Assembly (NCBI GenBank): GCA_003446735.1
Contig: DMCJ01000042.1
Location: 1 to 9,534 of the forward strand
Reading direction: 5' to 3'
Length of the DNA stretch: 9,534 bases
From: Lachnospiraceae bacterium
GTDB lineage: Bacteria; Bacillota; Clostridia; Lachnospirales; Lachnospiraceae
Shown here: piece after piece, positions 1-5,930 of the stretch
How the letters are laid out: every line of letters starts with the position of its first letter
Numbering within the stretch: the first letter of the stretch is position 1
Program-made: the position numbers and the translations under genes
Notes under the pieces: generated by a model
The model's input: the letters and a program-made list of their open reading frames with translations, nothing else
Told to the model about the DNA's origin: nothing
The model's database searches: none

Positions 1-1161
1 CTGATAGAAAAGCCAGTTATCTATCACATTCCTTATATCCGTCTTTTCCTTCATCCCGCTTACGAAAGCCTCATCCGAAGGGTCTTCAAGCAAAGATGAA
101 AGCTCATACATACTCTCCCACTCTTCTTCATTTTGGAGTATCGTATCGCCCTTTAAATAGAACCCTCCCCTGTAATCGGGCATGGCGGGATCGGGAAGCT
201 CGCCCTTAAAATACTCGCTCTTAAATTCATCCGTGTATTTCTTTTTATATATCCTCTCGATATTTTTCCTGCCGGCTTCTATCTGCCTGCTTACTTTCTC
301 GCTCCCGACCTGCTTTGCATCTATAGGTACCATAAGGGCATATATACCCTGATAATGATCGTTTATGAACACTTCACAAAATTCGGCAGCCGTACCGAAA
401 TTCTTTCCGTAGGGGTTAACATTTGCTCCGACTTCGTTCCAGAGCTTTATGCATAAAAGATCCCTTATCCTTGTCTCGTCGGCATAAAGGGAATTAAGTA
501 CCCAGTCATCATCGTTTCTGAGCCCTAAAAGGTTCTCCTTTTTCTGAAGCCTTAATCTAAGGCTCTTTTTATCATAGGAAAGGCTCGTATTCCCGTGAAG
601 AGCAGCCGTAGTCTTAACGCTTACTGCTTCCGACCCGTCAGCGGGCGTTACAGTAAGATCATAAAGGACACTTCCGTCTGAAGCGTTCTCATCGGTCGTA
701 AGAAAGCTTATGCAGGATAAACCCGTAAAGACAACATTTCCTTCCATATATCCTTCAGAACAGACGGCATGGAAAGGAAAGGCTTTGCCGGATCTGATGC
801 ACTGACGTTTATCTTCCCTTCGGATATCCGTTTCAAAGACTATATCACCCTCGTAAAGCTCGTCATCATCGTCTTTAAAGGAAACTTCCAGATCAAATTC
901 TTCCCACTCATCCGTTTCCATATCCGCGGGGATATACCAGGTAAGAGTATCTGATTCAACCGGGATGAGCTTTCCTTTATTTCGGATAGATAAGACATAA
1001 CGGCTCTTATCAAGCTCCTTTGTCTTTTTTTCGAGCTTTCCGATCACATCAGGGCTTGCAACGGCAAAGCTGCCGTTTCCCTTAAGGTCATATTCAATAT
1101 AACAGGCGGCTATAAAGCCGGCCATACTTAGTATAAGTAGTATTATCCTGAGCTTTTTCAT
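1..1161 (-). CDS. CotH kinase family lipoprotein (3' end outside window)
   Basis: This open frame has 387 codons from an ATG at 1161 and runs without a stop to base 1, so the C-terminus is missing. Residues 1-20 form a lipoprotein-type signal: KK, a hydrophobic core (LRIILLILSMAGF) and a lipobox-like IAAC with Cys20. Residues about 183-285 match the CotH kinase fold in order: ALHGNTSLSYDKKSLRL, then LLGLRNDDDWVLNSLYADE, RIRDLLCIKLWNEVG, EVFINDHYQGIYALMVPID, and later GGFYLKGD and RNVIDNWLF. The family is named for spore-coat protein H, an atypical kinase. Clostridial members are often secreted, and their substrates are mostly unknown. Residues 30-180 look like an extracytoplasmic beta-rich region. 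The gene follows the terminator at 1191-1221. There is no Shine-Dalgarno sequence before the ATG. The family call is fairly sure; the lipoprotein and kinase roles are inferred. Confidence 0.85.
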   Translation of the reverse strand, partial: MKKLRIILLILSMAGFIAACYIEYDLKGNGSFAVASPDVIGKLEKKTKELDKSRYVLSIRNKGKLIPVESDTLTWYIPADMETDEWEEFDLEVSFKDDDDELYEGDIVFETDIRREDKRQCIRSGKAFPFHAVCSEGYMEGNVVFTGLSCISFLTTDENASDGSVLYDLTVTPADGSEAVSVKTTAALHGNTSLSYDKKSLRLRLQKKENLLGLRNDDDWVLNSLYADETRIRDLLCIKLWNEVGANVNPYGKNFGTAAEFCEVFINDHYQGIYALMVPIDAKQVGSEKVSRQIEAGRKNIERIYKKKYTDEFKSEYFKGELPDPAMPDYRGGFYLKGDTILQNEEEWESMYELSSLLEDPSDEAFVSGMKEKTDIRNVIDNWLFYQ

Positions 1162-1169
1162 ACAGGGAA

Positions 1170-1178
1170 AGTATATCA
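1170..1178 (-). promoter_or_regulatory. Extended -10 promoter candidate for the CotH gene
   Basis: On the minus strand TGA is followed directly by TATACT, an extended -10 (TGN-TATACT). The base 17 nt further upstream falls in a poly-T tract, so the -35 is poor. The -10 ends only 8 nt before the ATG at 1161, which places the likely transcription start within a base or two of the start codon. Confidence 0.35.
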
Positions 1179-1190
1179 TAAAACATGCAC

Positions 1191-1221
1191 AAAAAAAAGC
1201 CGCCGCTTATCAAGCGACGGC
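1191..1221 (-). terminator. Rho-independent terminator of the FliD-tail-like gene
   Basis: On the minus strand GCCGTCGCTT (1221-1212), loop GAT and AAGCGGCGGC (1208-1199) form a 10-bp stem with one G-U pair, followed by eight T. It lies 16 nt after the stop at 1237 and separates that gene from the CotH gene. Confidence 0.9.
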
Positions 1222-1236
1222 ATTAAAAACTACATA

Positions 1237-1956
1237 TTAAGTTGTAACATCGAACAGTGAACCCGTGCCAAGGTAGGAACCGTAGAGTCCGGCGGAATTG
1301 TACGTGCCGCTCGCCATGGCCTGATCCTGTGTCGCATAGGAGCTTATGAAGCTCGCTGCAGTCCCTGCATTATATGCAAATGAACCGCTTCCCGAAAACA
1401 GCGTCTTAAGACTTCCCTTATCGGCTTTTGAAAGCTTATCCTCGTCAAGCTTTAATGTACCGTCATCATTAATGGAGATGCCGGCTTTATCAAGGAGCTT
1501 TGAGGACATTGCCTCTGAATTTACCATATTGGTGGCCACTCTGGTGACCTTTCTGTTCTCGGACTTTTCAGCAGCCTTTAACATGTCATTGTAATCATCA
1601 ACGAATGTCTTAACGGCTTTGCCTAATTCCTCGGTCTTATCCGAAGAATAAAGGGATGAATTCTTTCCGGAATATAAAGCCGCGGCGGATTTGGAAAGCT
1701 TGGCCGAAGTATCCTTTAAGGATGTGATCTCGGCTGTGGAATCCTTGCTGGCCGTCTTCTCATCTGCGATCTTCCTGGCATTTGACTTAAGATCGTCATT
1801 CTGAGAATAATATGACTTCATGAGCTTGCCATAGGCACCGCTCTTAATGGACTTATAATCGCCTAATGCCGACTCAAGACCATAGAATGAAGAATTTAAT
1901 TTTCCGTTATTTGAATTACCGTTATTAAAAAGACCGCTGTAATCGTTAATTCTCAT
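1237..1956 (-). CDS. Hypothetical protein with FliD (hook-associated protein 2) C-terminal-like region
   Basis: This encodes 239 residues without a signal peptide or membrane segment, rich in Ser, Lys, Asp and Ala. Residues about 110-190 resemble the FliD C-terminal domain: a helix ending VKTFVDDYNDMLKAAE, then SSKLLDKAGISINDDGTLKL, DEDKL and KTLFSG. The pattern of G-I, DDGTLKLDEDKL and LF is the FliD signature. The N-terminus (MRINDYSGLF) and the helical residues 40-95 are not recognisable FliD, and the protein is about half the usual FliD length, so a capping role is unproven. Such short proteins are common as hypotheticals in Lachnospiraceae. The start is certain: GGGGAGGTGATAGG lies directly upstream of the ATG. 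The gene is alone between its own promoter and terminator. No flagellar gene is adjacent. Confidence 0.8.
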   Translation of the reverse strand: MRINDYSGLFNNGNSNNGKLNSSFYGLESALGDYKSIKSGAYGKLMKSYYSQNDDLKSNARKIADEKTASKDSTAEITSLKDTSAKLSKSAAALYSGKNSSLYSSDKTEELGKAVKTFVDDYNDMLKAAEKSENRKVTRVATNMVNSEAMSSKLLDKAGISINDDGTLKLDEDKLSKADKGSLKTLFSGSGSFAYNAGTAASFISSYATQDQAMASGTYNSAGLYGSYLGTGSLFDVTT

Positions 1957-2002
1957 CCTATCACCTCCCCGCTAAAGGGAATCAATGATCCGTGTTATCT
2001 AA

Positions 2003-2031
2003 AATATATCATTTTCTCTGATAAAATGCAA
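2003..2031 (-). promoter_or_regulatory. Sigma-A promoter of the FliD-tail-like gene
   Basis: On the minus strand TTGCAT (2031-2026), a 17-bp spacer and TATATT (2008-2003) form a near-consensus promoter. The expected start near 1996 gives a leader of about 40 nt carrying the GGAGGTGAT Shine-Dalgarno. The promoter sits in the 99-bp gap after the ACT gene, where no clear terminator is seen. Confidence 0.8.
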
Positions 2032-2055
2032 TATAAATAAAAATAATTACTGATA

Positions 2056-2460
2056 TCAGATGACCGTAAATCCTTTTGCCTTTAAACAGTCTGAGACCTC
2101 CGCGGGCTCATCTGTATGGAATACCTGAACGGGAAGCCCCGAATCTCTGTTAAATGAAAGGTAAATGTAATCAAGATTGATGTTACTCTCAAATAATGCA
2201 TTTAAAAGCTTGTTCATCGCACCGACTTCGTCGGCCATCTCTACTCCGATGACATCGGTAAGCCTGCATAAGAATCCTGCCTTAACAAGCGCGTCGCAGG
2301 CCTTTTGCGGATCTGAGGTTACCATTCTTACTATACCGTATTCTGCAGAGTCGTTAGTGACTGATCCCCAGATATTTATTCCTTCGTCATTTAATATGCC
2401 TGTGATCTCTTTGAGATTACCTTTTTTATTCTCCGCGTAAACGGATATCTGCTTAAGCAT
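2056..2460 (-). CDS. Tandem ACT domain-containing protein
   Basis: This encodes 134 residues made of two ACT domains. The first spans about residues 1-66 (LKQISVYAENKKGNLKEITG, then LNDEGINIW and YGIVRMV). The second spans about 70-134 (VIGVEMADEVGAMNKLLNAL, then NINLDYIY and ending in LKAKGFTVI). The length fits the stand-alone two-ACT family of about 130-145 residues. ACT domains bind small ligands, usually amino acids, and switch oligomeric state or partner activity. No catalytic domain is attached, so this is probably a cytoplasmic sensor or regulatory subunit. The ligand cannot be read from the sequence. The start codon overlaps the end of the preceding gene by 8 nt (ATGCTTAA), with AGAGGA five bases upstream, so the two are translationally coupled as the last genes of the transporter operon. 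Confidence 0.9.
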   Translation of the reverse strand: MLKQISVYAENKKGNLKEITGILNDEGINIWGSVTNDSAEYGIVRMVTSDPQKACDALVKAGFLCRLTDVIGVEMADEVGAMNKLLNALFESNINLDYIYLSFNRDSGLPVQVFHTDEPAEVSDCLKAKGFTVI

Positions 2461-2827
2461 TATTATCCTCTTTTCTTTTAATATCTATGCCAAGGGCCTT
2501 GTTTCCGCAATGGATGACCTTTGGACTTTTTAATATGACATTCTCCGAATACAATTCTTCCAAAGCATCGCTCTGCTCTTTTGTAAGATCCTCGGAATAG
2601 ATCTGGTTTTCATAATCGATAAGCACCGCTCCGGTATAGGCCGTCATATAGAACAAGGGCGAAATATCATCGGGTATCTCATCCCAGATATCATTTCCGA
2701 AGGGAAGCATGAGTGTCTTTAAATGGCTTTTCAAGCACTCCTCGATATTGCCATCGGGATAGAGCACAGCAGAACACATCGTGGTATTCTGCGGTTTCTT
2801 TAAAGCCACGTATTGTGAAGCATTCAA
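2453..2827 (-). CDS. Hypothetical protein, TTG start
   Basis: This encodes 124 residues of unrecognised family, soluble and acidic, without a signal or membrane segment. Visible landmarks are MCSAVLYPDGNIEECLKSHL (17-36), a Trp/Pro-rich centre (DIWDEIPDDISPLFYMTAYTG) and a helical stretch around residues 80-95. TTG at 2827 is the only upstream start before an in-frame TAG. AAGGAGG lies 11 nt ahead of it, inside the end of the previous gene, which supports the TTG over Met17, which has no Shine-Dalgarno. The frame is the same as that of the gene upstream, with only TAG-CGG-TAT between them. It overlaps the ACT gene by 8 nt. Its place between an OFA transporter and an ACT protein suggests a role tied to that operon, but no function can be given. 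Confidence 0.75.
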   Translation of the reverse strand: MNASQYVALKKPQNTTMCSAVLYPDGNIEECLKSHLKTLMLPFGNDIWDEIPDDISPLFYMTAYTGAVLIDYENQIYSEDLTKEQSDALEELYSENVILKSPKVIHCGNKALGIDIKRKEDNNA

Positions 2828-2833
2828 ATACCG

Positions 2834-3136
2834 CTATTCCTCCTTGGGAGCAAATTCAATATATGAAATGTTCTCATAGGGAACGGCTACCTTCGTCTCA
2901 TTCTCCGAACGTCCCTGAACCTCACCATTGTAGATACTGCTCGTTACGATGTCCTTCTTGAACACGCAATATCCGACGTCGGTAGACTCAAGCGAGACCG
3001 AGATATCCGTAACACGGCTTCCGTTACCGAATTCAAGTATTTCCTTTTTGATGGAACTTCCATCCATAAGACCTACGCAGGCGATATCCATATCTTCATG
3101 GACCTGCATCAGGAGTTCAAATACTTCCTTGATCAT
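2834..3136 (-). CDS. Hypothetical protein (100 residues)
   Basis: This encodes 100 residues with no recognised domain. It starts with a short helix (MIKEVFELLMQVHED). Alternating hydrophobic and polar stretches follow (ACVGLMDGSSIKKEIL, RVTDISVSL, VGYCVFKKDIV, ISYIEFAP) that suggest a small beta-rich cytoplasmic fold. The ATG at 3136 has AAGGAGAT seven bases upstream, so the start is secure. It follows the transporter gene by 26 nt and ends in a UAG that lies in frame with the next gene. Co-transcription with the transporter is very likely from spacing; the role is unknown. Confidence 0.75.
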   Translation of the reverse strand: MIKEVFELLMQVHEDMDIACVGLMDGSSIKKEILEFGNGSRVTDISVSLESTDVGYCVFKKDIVTSSIYNGEVQGRSENETKVAVPYENISYIEFAPKEE

Positions 3137-3162
3137 ATCTTATCTCCTTAAATGCGAGCTTA

Positions 3163-4545
3163 TTACTCTGCCTTACCCTCTTTTGCGGCTTTCTTCGCTG
3201 CCTTTGCTGCAAGTGCCTTCTCAGTGGGCTTTACAAGTACAAGGCAAAGGACAAGTGCTACGATGTAAAGTGCAATGGTAAAGAAAAGCACGTTCTGATA
3301 TCCTACGGGATTGATCATGATGGGCTTTCCTGCCGCATCAACACCGTGCTCGATAAATTCACCGCTGTGGTTAACGATATAGGTTGCAACCTGGTTACCG
3401 GTAAGTCCGGCAAACGCCCATGCGGAAAGTGTGATACCGTGGATGGCGGATATACTTCCCATACCGTAGTGATCCGATAAAAGTGTGGGCACGTTGGAAA
3501 AACCGCCGCCGTATCCTGCATTTACGATAAAGATAAGTGCAAGTACGAGGAAGATGAGAAGTCCGTTGCCCTCTCCGTTCTTGATACCCTGAGTGAGCAT
3601 TACAAGAGCGGTAAATGCTATTGATAAGATGAAGATCATCTTGTAGATCGTGTTCCTGTCTTTCATGGTATCTGCCCATGCAGAGAAACCAAGACGTCCG
3701 CCCGCATTGAAGATAGCGGAAACGGTTGAGATGATACCAACAACTCCAGCAAGACCGATACATTTAACGATCATCTTCTCCTGAGAGATAAGTGCAAGAC
3801 CACAGGTGATATTGATATAGAACATTACCCAGATACCGATGTAGTTGGTAAGGGGCTTTGTCTTAAGTACTTCCATGATCTTGGGCTTCTCGGCATCGTT
3901 CTGAGGCTCATGCCAGTCAGCGGGCTTAGCAAGTAAGAGATGTCCGATGAACATCATCACAAAGTAAACGACCGCAAGGATCATGAACATCTTGTAGATA
4001 CCGCCCTCTCCCAGATTCTCAAGCATGGACTGCATGATAGGGGATGCGATAGCCTTAGCTGCACCGAAGCCTGCAACCGCAAGTCCGGTAGCAAGACCTT
4101 TACGATCCTGGAACCAGAGCATAAGTGTCTTAACCGGTGAAAGATATCCGGTACCGAGGCCTACGCCCATGATGAAACCGTAGCTTAAATAAATACCGAT
4201 AAGAGCCACGGGGCTGTGCTGATGATTTCCGCCGTACATGATGAACACGCCGGTAAGGAACATTCCGACAGCAAAGCATATCGTAGCGATGAGTGAGGAT
4301 TTGTGAATATCCTTCTCTACTATATTACCAAGGAATGCAGCTGACATTCCGAGGAAGAAAATGGCGAATGAAAACGCCCACTCGGTCGCTCCCTTTGAGT
4401 AACCGATATAATCTGCGATCTCCTGTGAAAAGATCGACCAGCAGTAAACAGTACCTATACTGCAGTGTAATAAAAGTGCGGGGATGGCAGCTCTGACCCA
4501 TTTATTGGCTCTCCATCCGCCTGTTGCCTTAGCATTTTCAGCCAT
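3163..4545 (-). CDS. OFA family MFS transporter (oxalate/formate antiporter-like)
   Basis: This encodes 460 residues with about twelve hydrophobic segments, a normal length for the OFA family of the major facilitator superfamily. Matching features are IGTVYCWSIFSQEIADYIG (30-48) in TM1, GLGTGYLSPVKTLMLWFQDR (129-148) and KGLATGLAVAGFGAAKA between TM4 and TM5, and NAGGRLGFSAWADTMKDRN (280-298) in the middle loop. The tail is Lys/Ala-rich and charged. OFA proteins carry small carboxylates such as oxalate, formate or lactate; the substrate here is not evident. The frame is open upstream to 4617, but the ATG at 4545 has AGGAGG seven bases before it and removes a non-conserved extension that would overlap the promoter. 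It is the first gene of an operon with the three genes downstream. Confidence 0.92.
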   Translation of the reverse strand: MAENAKATGGWRANKWVRAAIPALLLHCSIGTVYCWSIFSQEIADYIGYSKGATEWAFSFAIFFLGMSAAFLGNIVEKDIHKSSLIATICFAVGMFLTGVFIMYGGNHQHSPVALIGIYLSYGFIMGVGLGTGYLSPVKTLMLWFQDRKGLATGLAVAGFGAAKAIASPIMQSMLENLGEGGIYKMFMILAVVYFVMMFIGHLLLAKPADWHEPQNDAEKPKIMEVLKTKPLTNYIGIWVMFYINITCGLALISQEKMIVKCIGLAGVVGIISTVSAIFNAGGRLGFSAWADTMKDRNTIYKMIFILSIAFTALVMLTQGIKNGEGNGLLIFLVLALIFIVNAGYGGGFSNVPTLLSDHYGMGSISAIHGITLSAWAFAGLTGNQVATYIVNHSGEFIEHGVDAAGKPIMINPVGYQNVLFFTIALYIVALVLCLVLVKPTEKALAAKAAKKAAKEGKAE

Positions 4546-4595
4546 TTTAATGCCTCCTGTAAAAAAAAAATGATCGAGTAACCTCGCAAATGTAC

Positions 4596-4624
4596 ATTTT
4601 ATCACACTTGCAGCCAAAAATCAA
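4596..4624 (-). promoter_or_regulatory. Promoter of the OFA transporter operon
   Basis: On the minus strand TTGATT (4624-4619), a 17-bp spacer ending in TGA, and TAAAAT (4601-4596) form an extended -10 promoter. The leader of about 45 nt contains a small CGAG/CTCG hairpin (4586-4575) and then ten T (4570-4561) just before AGGAGG. The -35 starts 5 bp from the end of REP-like copy A. Confidence 0.7.
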
Positions 4625-4629
4625 CGCCT

Positions 4630-4660
4630 ATCCACATAGGGGACGGTTCTCTATGTGGAT
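4630..4660. repeat. REP-like palindrome, copy A
   Basis: Perfect 10-bp arms ATCCACATAG (4630-4639) and CTATGTGGAT (4651-4660) enclose the 11-nt loop GGGACGGTTCT. Bases 4633-4660 are identical to copy B (5993-6020), and the 31-bp unit is an inverted match with one mismatch to copy C (6940-6970). It lies between the MFS promoter and the first hicB gene. Confidence 0.9.
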
Positions 4661-4752
4661 TTTTGGCGGGCCCCATAGGGGCGCTGCGTGCCGGTGGCAC
4701 GCGTTCAGCGCGGACCGAGCCGGAAGGCGAGACCGGTTCTCTGTGTCGCATA
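4661..4752. repeat. GC-rich multi-hairpin extension of REP-like copy A
   Basis: This stretch is far more GC-rich than its surroundings. It contains GCCCC-ATA-GGGGC (4670-4682), then GCGCT/AGCGC (4681-4685 and 4707-4711) enclosing a perfect 7-bp stem GCGTGCC-GGT-GGCACGC (4686-4702). At 4734-4746 it holds a second partial copy of the REP core (CGGTTCTCTGTGT). It ends just before the stop of hicB copy 1, so it probably also serves as that gene's 3' hairpin region. Confidence 0.7.
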
Positions 4753-5109
4753 TCATCCAAAAGCATTCATTAAGGCGTTTTGGCTGACTACCGCATTGTT
4801 TATATACTGATTTAAACTTATTCCTTCTCTGTCAGCATTTAATGCAGCCTGCATATGAACAAACGGCGCCAATCTCAACGTCATTTTACCGCTGTAATCA
4901 TTTATATGCTCAATATCAATTTTAGGCAAAGGAATTCCCTCTTCCTCAGCGGTCTCCAACCATGCCTTTTCATTCTCTTCAAATTCCGATAAAGCTTCAG
5001 ATATATCGTCTCCCTGTCCGACACATCCTTTTAAATAACTGCTCTTGGCAATCCAAAAAACTCGACCTTCAACCTCTGTTTGAAACACTTTAAACGGATA
5101 TTTAATCAT
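4753..5109 (-). CDS. HicB family antitoxin, ribbon-helix-helix type, without visible HicA
   Basis: This encodes 118 residues with the HicB layout. An N-terminal degraded RNase-H-like domain (residues 1-65) includes FWIAKSSYLKGCVGQGDD and EALSEFEENEKAWLETA. A C-terminal ribbon-helix-helix (about 73-108, GKMTLRLAPFVHMQAAL then GISLNQYINNAVV) follows. In complete systems HicB neutralises the HicA mRNA interferase and represses its own operon. Here no HicA-like frame lies on either side, and the gene has its own promoter (5163-5135), so it is a solitary antitoxin or regulator. GGGAGG lies eight bases before the ATG at 5109; an ATG nine bases further upstream is out of frame and soon stops. The stop codon directly abuts the REP-like copy A complex. 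Confidence 0.88.
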   Translation of the reverse strand: MIKYPFKVFQTEVEGRVFWIAKSSYLKGCVGQGDDISEALSEFEENEKAWLETAEEEGIPLPKIDIEHINDYSGKMTLRLAPFVHMQAALNADREGISLNQYINNAVVSQNALMNAFG

Positions 5110-5134
5110 TGATCATTCCTCCCTCGCCTTTCTG

Positions 5135-5163
5135 ATGGTATCATATACGCCACCACCTTTCAA
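5135..5163 (-). promoter_or_regulatory. Promoter of hicB copy 1 with overlapping dyad
   Basis: On the minus strand TTGAAA (5163-5158), a 17-bp spacer ending in TGA, and TACCAT (5140-5135) form an extended -10 promoter. The 11-bp dyad GTATCATATAC (5138-5148 on the plus strand, arms GTAT/ATAC) overlaps the -10. It is a plausible self-operator for the ribbon-helix-helix domain of the product, though this is inferred. Confidence 0.6.
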
Positions 5164-5206
5164 GTAAATGATATCAGTTTCGTATTATGATCAAAATGAT
5201 TCATTG

Positions 5207-5231
5207 AAAAATGACAGTCGAATGACTATCA
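5207..5231 (-). terminator. Second terminator-like hairpin after hicB copy 2
   Basis: On the minus strand TGATAGTC (5231-5224), loop ATTC and GACTGTCA (5219-5212) pair over 8 bp with one G-U, followed by TTTTTC. It lies 16 nt past the end of the preceding hairpin and may back it up. Confidence 0.5.
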
Positions 5232-5235
5232 GTTA

Positions 5236-5268
5236 AAAAGATGAAAAGGATCGCTCCAAGAGGATCCT
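5236..5268 (-). terminator. Probable terminator of hicB copy 2
   Basis: On the minus strand AGGATC (5268-5263), CTC-TTG-GAG, a bulged C, and GATCCT (5252-5247) form a 9-bp stem followed by TTTCATC and a run of T. The U tract is interrupted, so the call is moderate. It is about 120 nt after the hicB stop, beyond repeat R1. Confidence 0.5.
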
Positions 5269-5279
5269 ATGAACCTTGA

Positions 5280-5331
5280 TTTTACTATATATTGTGGCAG
5301 CTTTTTAAAAGTCTACCATTATGTAGTGGTT
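5280..5331. repeat. Two-block repeat R1 (left copy flanking hicB copy 2)
   Basis: Block 1 TTTTACTATATATTGTGG (5280-5297) and block 2 TCTACCATTATGTAGTGGTT (5312-5331) recur at 5931-5981 with 18/18 and 19/20 identity. The 14-nt spacer is unlike that of the other copy. Inner parts ACTATATATTG (5284-5294) and CATTATGTAGT (5317-5327) are inverted repeats of each other (9 of 11). The function is unknown; options are a dimeric-regulator operator, a hairpin element or a recombination site. Confidence 0.75.
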
Positions 5332-5387
5332 TTATCAACACCAAACGATATAAAGGACTTTTTCTATTATTGTGCGTCTGCCGTCCA

Positions 5388-5795
5388 TCACATCTTTCCG
5401 ACTCCAAGATAATCCATGAGTGCATTCTGAAAAATCTTCGAACAGTTTACTCCGCTTTCATCAGCTTTAGATGCAAGCCATGCAGGAAGCGAAAGCGTTT
5501 TCTTGACAAATCTGTTTCGTATCCTGTCGCGAACGGGCGGCATGAAAACCTCAATTAGCACGGGAACTGAGCCCTTTTTATAATGTATCATGTCAAGAGG
5601 TGTGGGATCCGGTATTTCCTCACCATCCTGTTCCATACCAAAAATGTGCAGTCCCAACGCCTCTCTTGCATTGTATAATGCCTCTTCAGTATCCTTCGCA
5701 CATGGCAGGCATCCGGGTAGATCAGGAAATTCTATGGAAATACCGTCTTTCTCATAATGAAATACAGCTATAAACGAATAACGATCCTTTAACAT
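5388..5795 (-). CDS. HicB family antitoxin (type II TA), without visible HicA
   Basis: This encodes 135 residues with the HicB N-terminal domain (RYSFIAVFHYEKDGISIEFP, then DLPGCLPCAKDTEEAL and NAREALGLHI). A typical proline-rich linker follows (EEIPDPTPLDMI), then a C-terminal DNA-binding region (about 98-130, KKTLSLPAWLASKADESGVN and SKIFQNALMDYLG). The frame opens at an ATG at 5801, but the Shine-Dalgarno AAGGAGA ends directly against it; the ATG at 5795 lies seven bases from GGAG and is the better start. A strong promoter lies 49 nt upstream. HicB usually pairs with a small double-stranded-RNA-binding HicA toxin, and none is found within 400 bp. The gene lies between direct repeats R1 and R2, unlike the other hicB. 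The two HicB proteins are only distantly alike. Confidence 0.88.
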   Translation of the reverse strand: MLKDRYSFIAVFHYEKDGISIEFPDLPGCLPCAKDTEEALYNAREALGLHIFGMEQDGEEIPDPTPLDMIHYKKGSVPVLIEVFMPPVRDRIRNRFVKKTLSLPAWLASKADESGVNCSKIFQNALMDYLGVGKM

Positions 5796-5843
5796 TACCA
5801 TTCTCCTTCTATTTCAACTCACTTAATAACGATCCCTGCTTGC

Positions 5844-5872
5844 AGAATAATACATAATTTATTACGTGTCAA
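5844..5872 (-). promoter_or_regulatory. Sigma-A promoter of hicB copy 2
   Basis: On the minus strand TTGACA (5872-5867), a 17-bp spacer and TATTCT (5849-5844) form a strong promoter. The expected start near 5837 gives a leader of about 40 nt. Repeat R2 lies about 60 bp upstream of the -35. Confidence 0.8.
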
Positions 5873-5930
5873 CAAAACAATAGCTACATACTTTAATTAT
5901 TTCTAAATGGAACACCCAATCGAAGCCCTA

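Noticed and set aside
769..954. Plus-strand frame opposite the CotH gene
   Set aside because: The opposite strand encodes a recognisable CotH domain across the whole stretch.
2051..2060. Palindrome CTGATATCAG at the end of the ACT gene as a terminator
   Set aside because: It has no loop, includes the stop codon, and is followed by mixed A/T sequence rather than a U tract.
3395..3763. Minus-strand frame of 122 codons (and another at 3315-3521) inside the transporter gene
   Set aside because: It lies in another frame of the OFA gene, has no ribosome-binding site, and its Arg/His/Cys-rich product looks like a shadow.
4546..4617. N-terminal 24-residue extension of the transporter
   Set aside because: It would run through the promoter -10 and the poly-T leader; the AGGAGG-supported ATG at 4545 fits the family start.
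4590..4787. Plus-strand frame across REP copy A
   Set aside because: It consists of promoter and palindromic repeat sequence and ends inside hicB; the product is low-complexity and has no ribosome-binding site.
5280..5331. R1 block 2 as a BlaI/MecI-type operator or as a minus-strand promoter (TTGATA-N17-TAGACT)
   Set aside because: The dyad is imperfect, no BlaI-like gene is nearby, and R2 has only a weak -35 at the matching place; kept as a possibility within the repeat finding.
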